Part shown: one piece after another, positions 21,760 to 34,030 of the stretch
Position numbering within the stretch: position 1 is the stretch's first letter
How the letters are laid out: each line of letters starts with the position of its first letter
Source of the DNA: Arabidopsis thaliana
Lineage: Eukaryota; Streptophyta; Magnoliopsida; Brassicales; Brassicaceae
Assembly (NCBI RefSeq): GCF_000001735.4
Contig: NC_003071.7
Span: forward strand, 6,751,151 to 6,815,150
Direction of reading: 5' to 3'
DNA: 64,000 nt
Program-made: the position numbers and the translations under genes
Notes under the pieces: generated by a model
What the model was told of the DNA's origin: nothing
Database searches by the model: none
What the model saw: only the letters and a program-made list of their open reading frames with translations

Positions 21760-22999
21760 TCTTCTCCCTCATCCATTGCTTATGTGCTTCTTCTTCTGAT
21801 TACCAAATTTTCATTCCTCTTCTTCTTTCTGATAAAAAAGTTTGCATTTTTTTTCTTTGTTGTGATAATCGAAAAAGAGACTAAAACCTAAGAATCGTGC
21901 AGAGGAGAGGATACCACACCACACCCAGAAATTGAAACTACCAAAAAGTTTATGAATTTGATTTCAATTTCAACTTTTTATGAGACCCATTTGATTCTTT
22001 AGGGATTTTGAAGGTACCATTTGTCTCAATCTTATAAAAAATTTCACCTTTTTTTTTTTTTTTTTGTTACCACTATGTGTCTTTAATCTGTGTTCATTGT
22101 TCAGATCGTTGTGAAATTTGGTTCGTGATTCGTTGCATTGCAATAGCTAGACGGATCGGGATTGACCCACTTTAGGTTTCTCATCTCAAAGATTGCGAAA
22201 TTTTCTAATTTGGCATCGGATTGTTTGGATTTGATTGCTTATGTAAGTAACTTGATTTGGTTGGTAACTTGGTATTGCAATCAGAAAATGTGCTATTCAG
22301 TGTTCCTTTGTGATTAGGTAATTAAGTATATTAGAACCGCATGGTCTTTGTTCTCAATGCTAGTTTAGTTGTTTTGGTTTCATGAAGTAGAAGAAGTTTT
22401 GACAATATTTACTCTCTGTTGTGTTAAAAATTAGCATAGCTTTATGTAACATGTACCTTGTTTTCTCTGTACTTTCATCTTTTGAATGGATTCTATGTTA
22501 AAGAATCCATTGATGAAGTTTACAAGTGGTAGTTTGTTACTTGCTTATATGTTAGTTATTACACTAGTTTGACAAGGTTTTGGTACTTACTTGCTCAATT
22601 GCTACACTCACACTGTGAAATTCATGATTTATACTTATTTCAGTTATGCAAGAAACTTTTGATTACATAGGAATGATGTTTTTGATATATGATAGATAAT
22701 TTGACATTTATTAGTGAAAGTTTCTGATCTTGCCTTTTTGTGGTATCAATTGGAAACATAATGCAGAAGCTATAGTTGGAGCATGAGTGTAGCCTGAAGC
22801 TAGATTGCTGGCTGGTATGTGGTGATCGTAATGGTAAATAGGGTGCGCTTATTTCAGTTTTTTAATTTTCCCTCATTCATGGATTTCTTATGCATATTTA
22901 TTTTCTTGTTTGTTTCTGTTTGTGTGACTCTAGGTCTCCTCAAAGTTCTTTTAACTTTTGTTCTATTTACTGGAGAGTCCTTGTGTTCTAGTTTAAGGT

Positions 23000-25918
23000 A
23001 TGAATCCAATGCAAGGGCCACGCAGTATTGGTGGTTCGTCTACTGAAGTGAATCAAGTAGATGGTGAATCGATTTATTGCACAGAGACGTCTTTGAATAC
23101 CATGTTGAATCCAGCAGACACTGGATTTCCAAACAATAGTACACCTTCAGGACGACCAACTTATGCAAGTTCGAGTTCTCATGCTGCTCAAGATCATACC
23201 TGGTGGAGGTTTGGGGAATCCAGCTCCATACCAGGTCCTTCTGATCAGGTCAATTCCATTGGAATAAAGACAAGTCACCAGCTGCCTCAAGATGGTACTC
23301 ACCACTTTGTTGGCTATGGATCTGAGGGAAGGCAAACAGGTCTGAATGGTATGATGGTAGATGGAGGGGTTCATGCTGGCAGTCACATCAGGAATGTGCC
23401 GTCTTTCTTGCGCGGTTCAAGTTCTAATCCTATGCCACAGCATGTAGATATGAGTATGGACATGGACAGCGATAATTGTAATGCACAGACTTCCGGGGTA
23501 GTTATCCGTCATAATAGCTATGGGAGTTCATTAGGAAGCTCAGTTCAGGCCGCTGGGGAGAGCAGCAGTGGTCCTGCTTCTCCATTTGGTGGTTGGGGTT
23601 CGTCTTGCAAAAGAAAGGCTCTTGAAGGATCCCCTAGTCATTATTTTTCTGGTGAAACTCCTAACCGCATTGTTCAGACTGAAAATAGTGCTTCGCATGC
23701 AAGTCTTTCTCAATATGGTGCTTCAAGTAGCTTAAGTTTGGCTACACCTTCACAAAGTTCTCCAAATGTTACTAATCATTTTGGCCGGACAGAACAAATG
23801 TTTGGATCTGGTGGTGGAAGAGCAGTTGCAGCCAGTGCTTTTCATTCTACAAGAAACACTGACACCTTATCTAGAGCTGGCAGACGATTAAATCCCAGGC
23901 AGCCTCAAGAGTCTGTAGCATTCAGCGTATCACATGGTGGGACTTCTGTACGTCCCACTGGTTCTTTGCAACAGAACTTACCATTAAACTCTCCTTTTGT
24001 AGATCCTCCAGATGTGAGATCATCATCAATTACTAGTGGCTCAAACACTGGTGAGAATCAGACAAATATAGTCCACCTCCCAGCTTTGACCAGGAATATA
24101 CACCAATATGCTTGGGATGCTTCTTTCAGTTCTAGAGCCAGTAATCCTTCGGGTATTGGGATGCCTGCAGAGCGATTAGGACCACAGTGGGAAACACCGA
24201 GAAGCAACCAAGAGCAGCCCTTGTTTGCACCTGCAACTGACATGAGACAGCCGGTGCATGATCTTTGGAATTTCGCACGTGGAAGCCCTGGTTCATCTGT
24301 AGATTCTCTCTTTGTTCCTCGAGCAGGGCCGAGTTCAGCTATTCATACGCCACAGCCTAATCCCACATGGATTCCTCCTCAGAATGCCCCACCACATAAT
24401 CCATCGAGAACATCAGAACTTTCTCCTTGGTCTTTATTTCCTAGTATTGAATCTCCATCTGCTAGTCATGGTGGCCCTCTTCCATTATTACCCGCAGGCC
24501 CTTCTGTTTCCTCAAATGAGGTGACAATGCCATCTAGTTCTAATAGCCGAAGCCATCGCTCACGGCATAGAAGATCAGGTTTGTTATTGGAGAGACAAAA
24601 TGAACTTCTCCACTTGCGTCACATAGGGAGGAGCTTAGCTGCTGACGGTAATGGAAGGAATCAAATCATTTCTGAGGTATGAGTTCCATAAAATACTTGA
24701 TCTTGTATGATAATTTGGTAGATGCTATATATGAATCTTTATAGTATCTTTCACTATCTTTTATTATCCAATGGTTTGATAGAAGAATCCTACCCTCATA
24801 AGCATCTCATGTTAGAGTAAGTGGGGTTAAGAGTGTGCATTTATGGGTTGTTGTCTTGGTTTGTAGTTTACTTTTTCGTCTTTTTGTTTTGAAGTTTTTC
24901 TATATGAGAACTAGAGCAGTTTGATGCACTCTGATATGACTTCCATATGCAAACCATATTGATGTCTTACGTTTTGGGAATGTTCGTTTTCTTAATCTAG
25001 TTTTTAACCTCCTTAGCAGCTGCTACATGTATTTAGTTTTGATGGACTTCTATAAGTGTTTGAATAGTGAGTTGCACTTTTTACTCTATTTGTTGCCAGA
25101 TACGTCAGGTGTTGCATGCCATGAGAAGAGGAGAAAATCTACGGGTTGAGGTATGATTTTGACCCTAGTGATTTTCGACAATCCTACCTGTTAATATCAG
25201 TTAATGGATAGAACACATTCCATTTCCTGGTGAATCTGTTGGCCTGATGTGTGATCTTCCTTTTTTCAATTTGAAAAGGATTACATGGTGTTCGATCCAC
25301 TTATCTACCAGGGTATGACTGACATGCATGATAGGCATCGGGAAATGCGGCTTGATGTGGACAACATGTCGTATGAGGTATATATCCTTCTTTTTTTTTT
25401 ACTGTTAATCACAATCTTCCCGTTTTCTAACAATGTGTGGGAATGAATGTAGGAGCTATTGGCACTTGGGGAACGCATAGGTGATGTGAGCACTGGCCTA
25501 AGTGAAGAGGTCATTTTGAAAGCAATGAAACAACACAAACATACATCTTCGTCTCCTTCTTCTGTTGAGTTGCATCAGAACATAGAGCCATGCTGCATTT
25601 GTCAGGTATTTGATTAAGTATGAACTAGAAGTTTTTTACTCGTGTGATACTTACCTACTAATTGATAAGCATAACATAAAGAAAAGTTGGTATTGCTGAG
25701 CTTGCTTCCATTATTGATAAGCATAAGATAAAGCCCCAACACATGAACTGATGTTTAAAAGCTATTGCTGCTGTTTTTGACAGGAAGAGTATGTAGAAGG
25801 TGATAATCTAGGAACCTTGAAATGTGGACATGAATTCCACAAGGACTGTATCAAGCAATGGGTCATGATCAAGAATCTCTGCCCCATTTGTAAGACCGAA
25901 GCATTAAAGACGCCGTAG
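23000..25918 (+). CDS. MBR1: RING-H2 E3 ubiquitin ligase MBR1
   Basis: Exons 23000-24676, 25100-25150, 25279-25377, 25453-25605 and 25784-25918 join in frame to 704 residues. The long first coding exon is Ser/Gly/Pro/Asn-rich and probably disordered. The C-terminal C3H2C3 RING finger (about 656-697) reads CCICQ, then LKCGHEFHKDCI and NLCPIC, split by the last intron. Known as MED25-binding RING-H2 protein 1: it ubiquitinates the Mediator subunit MED25/PFT1 and promotes flowering (family knowledge; I match this gene by sequence memory to AT2G15530). The 5' leader lies upstream at roughly 21760-22998 and contains introns (donor near 22014, acceptors near 22766 and 22997). The ATG at 23000 opens the long frame. 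Confidence 0.92.
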
Positions 25919-26551
25919 TACGTCTCATCTTCGCCGTGCCTTCGGGCTCCATTCATCATCATTGCGACACCGAAAAGAAAAAAATAAAAATAGTGATCTT
26001 AAAGTTCTGTTATATCCGTATATCTCATATGAGAATTAATTGTTATGCTTAACTCAATTGTGTCACACTGTTCAAAGAACATTATGACAATTTCATAAAA
26101 ATTTCATGGAGAAGAGAATAATTCCCATTTTTACTAGAATCATTTGTAACTGTTGATAGCTGATGGTAGATGGATAACAATTAAAAGGCCTTATAATTTT
26201 GCCAAAGACTATTTTGTTGCTGACACAACATTTACAATGGAGCCGTATATAGTCCTAAGTGAAATCTAATCTACGAAATGTATAACAGAAACTGTTCCTT
26301 CGATTTGGTCAGAAACTGTGGAATATAAAGATGCTAAAGAAAGACAATTTGAAACTTGATCCATAGAAACAAAAGTACAAAACGGTCATGGTTTGGTTGG
26401 CTGCTTAATTATATTAAATGGGCTTATGAAGGAAGAGAGGGAGAGGCCTTTTTCTAAACGGTCTCGTTTTGGTTGTTATGTAATGTCGGAAGTCCGCTTC
26501 AATAAAGAAAGGAGGTTGTGTTTATTTATTATGAGAATGATAAAGATGATT
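25919..26551. other. 3' region of MBR1 and intergenic
   Basis: The MBR1 3' untranslated region is followed by AT-rich DNA. No gene seen. Just before the U6-like sequence an AT-rich TTTATTTATTATGA (26520-26533) sits at about -30, but no RTCCCACATCG upstream element was found. Confidence 0.5.
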
Positions 26552-26655
26552 GTCCCCAAACCTTTGGGGACATCCGATAAAATTGGGACGATACAGAGAA
26601 GATTAGCATGGCTTCTGCGCAAGGATGACACGTATAAGTCAGAGAAATGTTATAA
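26552..26655 (+). ncRNA. U6 snRNA-like sequence (variant or pseudogene)
   Basis: Matches spliceosomal U6 snRNA along its length: the 5' stem-loop is GTCCCCAAACCTTTGGGGAC (a lengthened form of GTCCC-TTC-GGGGAC), then CATCCGATAAAATTGG, the invariant ATACAGAGAAGATTAGCATG (ACAGAGA box and AGC triad intact), CTGCGCAAGGATGACACG, and a diverged 3' end. Differences: enlarged 5' loop, TTCT where CCCC is usual before TGCGC, and a changed 3' tail. The plant snRNA upstream element is not visible, so transcription by RNA polymerase III is doubtful. Most likely a U6 pseudogene; a diverged expressed variant is possible. Confidence 0.75.
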
Positions 26656-27099
26656 AAAATTTTCAATTCAAAATTTCCAAATCGATTTTTCTGAGCTAAT
26701 AGTTTTATTAAATAATATAAATTTTGGATCCCACAGTATGAATCTATAACAGTTTTGTTATATATACATTACAAATAAGATATGTATTTTAATGATTTTT
26801 CATTGCTTTATTTATAATGAACACGATTTATAATAAAAAGAAGAAACAAAAAATACTGGGTCTAGAGTTTTCATCGTAGCAATAAGCAAAAATGTAGAAT
26901 TTGTGTAAAATTAGAGCCCAATTCAACCGGAACTAAAGGAGATGGATAGCTTAAATTAGACTTTTTGAATATGAGATGAGATCATCTAACTTCAACTATT
27001 TCATATATATATATATATATATGTTTGAATGTAAAGCACATTTTGATCCTCTAAAAAAAAAACCATAAATTCCTGCAATTCATTTCTATCATTTTGGAT

Positions 27100-27471
27100 A
27101 TGAAGAACTCTTTTCGATTTTCGTTCACCGTTATAACTACCTTCATCATTTGTGTACTAGGTTTGTGTTTACATTAAAAATTCATTTTAATATATTAGAT
27201 TAGAATTTTATAATATGAAAATAAAGTATTTTTCATTTTTAAAATAGAAAGTAGAAACTCATGCTATTTTTAAAAAAATATAACAGTATCTGGCGCGATG
27301 GTGAATGGACAATGTTCATTCCCTCAACCGGTAGGACCAAATGGGAAATGTGTTCCCAAAGATTGCAAGTCTTTGTGTCACAAGAAGTATAAAGGAGGCA
27401 GTATATGTACTACTGGGAAACCAAACATTTGCATGTGCTTGGTTTGCAGACGACGCTCACCAGAAGTATAA
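27100..27471 (+). CDS. LCR10: Defensin-like LCR-type secreted peptide
   Basis: Small secreted cysteine-rich peptide. Exon 1 (27100-27160) encodes a signal peptide (FTVITTFIICVLG). A phase-1 intron, standard in this family, leads to exon 2 (27287-27471) with eight cysteines, including a CXC pair near the end (ICMC). Total 81 residues. LCR peptides are plant extracellular peptides, some antimicrobial and some in reproduction; this one has no assigned role that I know. The C-terminus runs into a partial direct duplication of its own exon (27457-27515), where the stop falls. The symbol rests on the remembered position between MBR1 and the NYN gene and is less sure than the family. Confidence 0.75.
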
Positions 27472-27515
27472 AGGAGGCGGTAGGTGTACTACAGGAAAAT
27501 AAAACAAGTGCATGC
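27457..27515 (+). repeat. Partial duplication of LCR exon 2
   Basis: CACCAGAAGTATAAAGGAGG followed by CGGTAGGTGTACTACAGG and AACAAGTGCATG repeats 27379-27440 of the same exon (CACAAGAAGTATAAAGGAGG, AGTATATGTACTACTGGG, ACATTTGCATG). It lies out of frame with the gene and supplies its stop codon. Confidence 0.8.
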
Positions 27516-27691
27516 AGATGCTCTTAATGAATGTGTATAATACAACTATATAAGTTTACAATCCAAATTCAAGTTCACATTATGATTTATGCATGCATAT
27601 TATTAATAATTAAATTCTCATAATATAATCTAATATTTTCTTTGGTATGTTGCGCAATATTTTGTACTAGTGGATCGTTATCAAAGTACTA

Positions 27692-27707
27692 CTCTCTATG
27701 TGGATTC
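27692..27707 (+). repeat. Target-site duplication of LINE 2, left copy
   Basis: CTCTCTATGTGGATTC, identical over 16 bp to 34418-34433. It directly abuts the poly(T) run, as expected for target-primed reverse transcription. Confidence 0.95.
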
Positions 27708-27806
27708 TTTTTTTTTTTTTTTTTTTTCTTCCGTCGAAACACCATTTCTATTAAGTAATTGGAAAGATACTCTTTTTTAGAGAGAGCCAATCAGGAACCG
27801 ACTTGC

Positions 27807-30800
27807 TTACATGGAAAAAAGACTATTGCGGGCTCGTGCTTTTTTTGAAAGGCAATCGGCCCGCACATTGTAAATACGAGAAAAGAACTTAATACTAAAA
27901 GAAGGGAAAAAACAGACAAGGGAACTAAAAGTCGCCAACTCAGCAACAAAGGTAGGCCACTCCGAAGGATTTTCAAGAAGAGAGATAAAATCAGCACTGT
28001 CAGATGCGAAAGAGCAATCCGAGACACCTAAGGAGATCATGCATTCCATTGCCCACAACAAGGAATCTACTTCAGCGTGTAGTGGTGATAGACTCTTCCG
28101 TGCACTCTTAAGGCCCAAAAGTAGGACGATGTCTTGGTCTACCAAGACCCATCCATGTCCACTCAAGGTGTCCTTTAGATGCCAAGATGCGTCAAACTGG
28201 CAAACATTCCGAGTAGGGGGAAGATTAGCAGGGACCACCTGAGGAGGAGGGTACTCCGTAGCCACCTCCTTTGAATTTGCTTGTTTCCAAACATTTGCTT
28301 CTTGAATTGCAAAATCCAGAATAACTTGCGGGGATTCAATAACGTTTTCGAAAATAAACCGGTTACGACTCTTCCAAATATACCAAAGTATCCATGGAAA
28401 GATCTCCATAATATCTTCTGCTATATCAAATTCTTTTCCTCGCGAGAGTAAGAAATCAAAATTATAGAAGAGAGAATTCCGGGGAAAAATGTACTCCGAA
28501 GACGGGATAGGGGACAAGGCCCAGATTTGTCTCGAAGGCGGACAGAGAAAAAGAAGATGGTTTATAGACTCTTCCTCTGCACCACATCGAGGGCAAACTT
28601 TTTCGGTACCAATGTGACGGGAGAAAAGTCTTTGGTTTGTCGCTAGACAGCCCGAAAGGCATTGCCACTCGAAATGTTTAAATTTACGCGTAGTTTTAAT
28701 TTTCCATACTTGTGCCTGAAGCGCCGAAACACTAGGTCCCTGAAAAGGGAGGTCACAAGTAGGACGAGAGAGATCTCTCGCGGCCCAATAACCGGATTTT
28801 ACAGTATAATTCCCAGATTTGGTAAATGACCAGCTGAAATCATCACTTTTGTAAGTACGACTCGGCCGAATTCCTAAAATCAAAGGAATATCGGAAGGGT
28901 CAACCAACTCTTGAAGTCTACCTAATTTCCATTGCTTTGTCACGGGATCAATTAAATCATTAACATAGAGGTGTGTGTCCCTTATGTTAAGAATACTTTT
29001 TGCAGGCCTTGGTGGAAAAGAAGGGATCCAAGGGTCTTCCCACACTCGGGTTAGCATTCCAGATCCTATTGTTCTCCTTAGACCCGAGAGAAGGAGTGGT
29101 TTAGCAGCCATAATGCTTCTCCATCCAAACGAAGGACGATTAGCCTTTCCAATTTGAATAGGATCACTATACCTAAAGTACCTTCCCCTCAACACCCTGC
29201 TTAGGAGAGAATTTGGAAATCTAATTAGGCGCCAAAGTTGCTTTGCTAGTAACACAAGATTAAATTCCTCCAACGTTCTAAACCCGAGACCACCATCAGA
29301 GAATGGTGTACAAAGCTTGTCCCAAGCTATCCAATGAATACCATTACTTTCCTCCCTTGTCTTCCACCAGAAATTAGCCACAACACTACTTAGTTTTGAG
29401 CGGATAGCTTTGGGGAGAAGGAAACACGACATAACATATGTCGGAAGAGCCTGCGCCACAGACTTGATAAGTATCTCTTTGCCTCCTTTTAGACAAGAAT
29501 TTGGACGTCCATCCATTTATTCTTTTTTGAAGTCTATCTCTTACAAAGGAAAAAACTTGAGTCTTCGAGCCATGAATTTGTTTTGGGAGTCCCAAATAAG
29601 ATCCCATACCCCCATCCTTATGAATCCCAAGAGATACTTTAATGGTATTTCTGATAGAGTTATCCACCTCATGACCGAACATTACCGAGGACTTGTCGGG
29701 ATTCAACTGTTGTCCTGAAGCCTCCCCATATAGGCGGAGAATATCAATAATCTCTTTACCTTGTAAAGGGTCAGCTTTACAGAAAAATAGGCTATCATCA
29801 GCAAAAAGAAGATGGGATGTTGATGGGCTAGCTCTCGAAATCTGAAGTCCTTGAATGCGGCCATGCCATTCTGCATCTTTCAACTTTGCTACAAGAGCTT
29901 CTGTACACAAGATAAACAGAAACGGAGAGATAGGGTCGCCCTGACGAATACCTCTCGATGGTTTGATAAACCCTTTAGGTGATCCATTTAAAAGAATTTT
30001 GTAAGATACCGAAGAGATGCAGAAAATTATCCAATCTACCCATTTCTGAGCGAAACCCATTTTCAACATTAGAGCTCGCAAGAAAGACCATTCAACTCGA
30101 TCATAAGCCTTGCTCATATCAGTTTTAATGGCCATGTATTTCTTCTTGCAGGCTGGATTTGTTCGAAGGGCATGAAAATTTTCTTGAGCGATAAGAATGT
30201 TATCAGTAATCAAGCGCTCCGCTACAAAGGCAGATTGCGTCTCGGATATTAATTCCGGAAGAAGACGTTTTAGACGAGAACTTAGAACTTTGGATATAAC
30301 TTTGTAACTGACATTGCAAAGACTGATAGGGCGAAATTCTGCCATTTTCCTAGGTCTTTCTGTTTTTGGGATCAAACAGATATTGGTCTCATTCAGCCGT
30401 TCATCAAAGAAACCGGTGGAATGGAAATTTTGGACAAGTTTAATAAGATCAGGCCCCGTAAGGTCCCAATAGTGCTGATAAAAGAAAGCTGTCATCCCAT
30501 CCGGCCCTGGAGCTTTATCAGGATTTAGCGAAAAAAGAGCTCGCTTGACTTCCTCTGGTGAGATCACCTTTGTGAGAGATTTATTCATTTCTTCAGTAAT
30601 TAGCACGGGGACTTCCTGGAGAGCGGAATCAAAAACTTGTGGGTCTGACGTGGTAAAAAGAGTCTCAAAGTAATTCTCTGCAAGATGTTCAACTCCCACC
30701 TCATTATCCACCCAAAGGCCATCTTGATTTAGCAAACCTAGAATTTTATTCCTAGCCCTCCTTTGCTTGTGGACGCATGAAAAAATTTTGTGTTCATGTC

Positions 30801-31868
30801 TCCAAGTTGGAGCCAGATCTCCCTACTCTTAAGTTTCCAAAAAATCTCCTCGTCTCTGTACGCTTGGCAGAGCTTCCATTTTAGGGCAAGAAGGTCTTCA
30901 GTAGAGAAATTCTCATCTTCATACGCCAAATCAAGTTGGGAATGTAGCTCAAGAATAAGCTTCTCCGTATTTGTTTTGTTGGATTTTTTCCAGATAGATA
31001 TAGTTTGTCTACAATTTTTAATCTTCTGAAAAAACGGAACACCCTCTCCTCGAGAGGGGAAAGCCCATCCTTCTTGGACGGATTCCTTAAAACCTGGTTT
31101 ATTTATCCATCGTTTATCAAAAATAAAATGTTTATAAGGGCGATAAGGTTTGTTTTGTATGGATGCAAGTAGGGGTTTATGATCTGAACCCCTATGCTGC
31201 AGGTACTCCACATTCGTGTGGGAATAAATACTATGCCATTCTTCATTTCCCATAGCTCTATCTAACCGACACTTAATGAGGTCACGTCTCTTTCGGCCCG
31301 CCACTCCACAACTTCGTTTTCCGACCCAAGAAAATAAACTCCCTGTAGAGGGGAAATCAATCATTCCACAGTTTTCAATCATACAACAGAAAGGGAGGAA
31401 AGAGGATTCAGATCTCTTTTTTCCTCCTCTTTTTTCATGATTACCGATAATCTCATTAAAATCACCGATCATAAACCATGGCTCAGACCGAACAATACCA
31501 ATACGGGTCAAACGTTTCCAAACTAATTCACGGTATTGAACTACCGGATCACCGTAAACAAAAGTAATAAATACGCGGTTTCCATCAATAATTGTTTCAA
31601 TATCAATCAAACGATCACATACATAGATAAACTTAACCGGGTAGTCTCGAGAATAAAAAAGAGCAAGACCACCACTGTTACCGATAGGTTCAACAGTTTT
31701 TAAACAATCAAAGCCTAATGAAACTTGTACATTCTGAAGATACACAAGATCATTCTTAGTTTCCGATAAAAAAAGAAAACCTGGAGAGTACATCCGACAC
31801 ATCTCTTCCAGTCGACGGGATGTAGTTTTCGGTCCCACCCCTTGACAGTTCCACGAAATAAGCCTCAT
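27807..31868 (-). pseudogene. LINE 2 ORF2 (EN-RT-RNase H), two frameshifts
   Basis: From 31868: endonuclease (MRLISWNCQG, SETKND, GDFNEI and an intact SDHKP), reverse transcriptase (APGPDGMTAFFYQHYW, FVAERLITDNILIAQE, SRGIRQGDPISPFLF, FADDSLF), zinc-binding region, and RNase H with its acidic residues (FDASW, HAEVDSLLWA, SDSADF) ending with NVRADCLSKKAR. The frame breaks near 30765 (apparently one base missing) and near 29488 (apparently one base extra in an A run). Either could be a sequencing error. Otherwise the whole polyprotein is present, so this copy may be inactive only through these two changes. Confidence 0.9.
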
Positions 31869-32035
31869 GTTTTGTTGTCGGAAGGTGGGATCCCTTCCGA
31901 AACAACACTCAAAACCGGACTCTTAGTCTTGGAAGTAGACGGCACTCCATTTCTTTTACCCGTCGTGGTTCTCCTAGAGGATCTCGGCCTAGATGGGCCG
32001 GATTTGTTGGATAGCCTTTTCTCGGGAGATAAACC

Positions 32036-34030
32036 CTAAATGTGATGAATTTTTTTTGAAGCCAAGTTCAAACAAAGGCCCGAATTTAGTTGGGCTTTTC
32101 TGGAATGGGGCACAACTTTCTTCTTTGAGTCCTTCCTCCTAGGGATAGCAATAGACGGCCCCACCTCCTCCGATTGAAGCGAGCTCACGATCAAGCTCTT
32201 CAATTTTTCCGGCTGAAGCTCAGAGATGGGTGCTACATGGCTCCCCGGAATCACCAAACCGGATTGATCCTGAAGACTCTCCTGAAGCTCCTCACTCAAC
32301 AAATCGTCAGCATCCACATCTAGGTCGTCGGCAAGATGGTAAGCAGCCTCGTCTTCTTCAGTCCAATCCAAATTTAGAGCTTCCGAGAGCGGATTGAGAG
32401 ACTCATTCCACTCATCCTCCGGAGCAGCAGGAGATGGAAGAACAGAGAGAGATGGAGAGACGACAGATGGACTTGCGAAAGAGACCACCTGCGAGAATTT
32501 GGCTGCAAGTATTGTATCCGGACCGGACTCAAGACTTCTCGCAGTAGCTTCATCTTCTTCTACAGTCATATCATACCAACTCTTTCGTTTTTCCAGTTGT
32601 GGCTCCAGCGACTTGCTTGTTACAGAGATGGGCGTATCAAGGTTCTTCGGAGCCGGTTCAGAGGGTTCAAAGTTAAGAGATTTCTTAGCCGAGCTCCCAA
32701 CAACAGAGGATTCACCTAGCAACGGAGTAGGATGCTCCACAACCTTTCCTTTACCTTTCTCTAAAGCGGAAGCCTTCTTAGAGAGATTTAACCGGAATGG
32801 TCTTTCCCTGACATAAGTCGGGGAAGAGGTTATCTGTTTAGCCCTTGAGGGAGCCAAGACCGTGTCTGAAAGCGTCAATTGTGAATCCGAGAGGAGTGGT
32901 GATGATTGTTTGTTAGGAGGTGCAGAGCTTTTTTCCTTGGAGAAAGAATCACCAAAACGACGTTTCCTTCCGTCATCAACACCGGCGTTTCTAGTGACAA
33001 CAGGGGAGGCTGGGCGTTTGTGGGAGACAGCACCATGAGGTCGATTCAGCTTGGAAGCATGCTCAGCAGGGTACTGATTGAGGGAAGCAGGGTAAGGCTG
33101 TCGGTGGGATCGATTGCGACCAGACCTTGAAGCTAAGTTGTTTTCTTCCCTTCTGATGACTCCACGAGAGTGATATGGTCTTGAGGAAGGAGGACCATTC
33201 AGCAAGGGTAAGTGATTTCTCTCAGATCTAGAACGGTTAGACTCTGGAAAAGATTGTAGAGGAAGTCGAGCTTGAGAACTATCTCCATCTCTAAGAGAGA
33301 GTCGAAGGTTACGTTGAGATTCCTCAGCTGAGAGAACAGCTTTTTGTTCTGCATCGAGTAAAGGACACTGCTCTAGTTCGTGACAAATACGGCGACAATA
33401 CGAGCACCAGCGAAAGAGCTTTTCATAAGAAAGTTTCACTTTGACAACTGTTCCAGAGGGGAGTTGTGCATTCTTGTTGAATCTTAGAGGAACATCTGCT
33501 GTCACAGAGATTAGAATTCTTCCTTTAGAGGGATCAACTCTCCGAACTAAACCAAGAGAGTTACCAAAATTTCTTAACACTTCTTCATCCCAAAACTCAG
33601 CAGGGATGCCTTCAGTTCTAACCCAAAAAGTCATGATGTTTGGGAAGGAGGTTCCAACATGGGGTTCCCATCTCTCCAATGCGAAAGACCACTTGTTGAA
33701 GTGACAAGGTCTCTTGTTGAGAACTTTTTGGAGGTCAACTTCAGATTCAAAAAAGAATTGAAATCGAGCATCTCCGAGAGAAACGCCTCGGACTCGACCC
33801 TCCACATCCCATATGTTTTCCTTAGGGAGAAAAGAGAGAAGGGCTTTAGTACTGCGTCCTCCTTGGTGGAACATTCTCCCCACGAGGCTGAGATGGAGAC
33901 GAGCAAGGAGCGCTGAATTATCCACTTGAGGGAGAATGACAACATCATCTTCTTCTTCAGGTTCAAAAGCAAAAGGAGGTTGTTTTGGAGGGGACTCTCT
34001 GTACCAGCTTGGGCGAATTCTCTTCGACAT
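32036..34030 (-). CDS. LINE 2 ORF1 (DUF4283, CCHC zinc knuckle)
   Basis: 664 residues, fully open. The N-terminal DUF4283-like region (ARFQFFFESEVDLQKVL, FWVRTEGIPAEFW) is followed by a zinc knuckle CSYCRRICHELEQC (CX2CX4HX4C) and a long polar, Ser/Arg/Pro-rich tail. It is likely the RNA-binding chaperone of the element. The ATG at 34030 begins MSKRIRPSW; an upstream in-frame extension starts only with GTG. Unlike LINE 1, ORF1 and ORF2 are separated by about 165 bp rather than overlapping. Confidence 0.85.
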   Translation of the reverse strand: MSKRIRPSWYRESPPKQPPFAFEPEEEDDVVILPQVDNSALLARLHLSLVGRMFHQGGRSTKALLSFLPKENIWDVEGRVRGVSLGDARFQFFFESEVDLQKVLNKRPCHFNKWSFALERWEPHVGTSFPNIMTFWVRTEGIPAEFWDEEVLRNFGNSLGLVRRVDPSKGRILISVTADVPLRFNKNAQLPSGTVVKVKLSYEKLFRWCSYCRRICHELEQCPLLDAEQKAVLSAEESQRNLRLSLRDGDSSQARLPLQSFPESNRSRSERNHLPLLNGPPSSRPYHSRGVIRREENNLASRSGRNRSHRQPYPASLNQYPAEHASKLNRPHGAVSHKRPASPVVTRNAGVDDGRKRRFGDSFSKEKSSAPPNKQSSPLLSDSQLTLSDTVLAPSRAKQITSSPTYVRERPFRLNLSKKASALEKGKGKVVEHPTPLLGESSVVGSSAKKSLNFEPSEPAPKNLDTPISVTSKSLEPQLEKRKSWYDMTVEEDEATARSLESGPDTILAAKFSQVVSFASPSVVSPSLSVLPSPAAPEDEWNESLNPLSEALNLDWTEEDEAAYHLADDLDVDADDLLSEELQESLQDQSGLVIPGSHVAPISELQPEKLKSLIVSSLQSEEVGPSIAIPRRKDSKKKVVPHSRKAQLNSGLCLNLASKKIHHI

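Noticed and set aside
26393-26749. 118-codon plus-strand open frame
   Set aside because: It overlaps the U6-like RNA sequence and has no protein features.
32394-33916. Plus-strand open frames across LINE 2 ORF1
   Set aside because: Antisense shadows of the 664-residue LINE protein, without domains.
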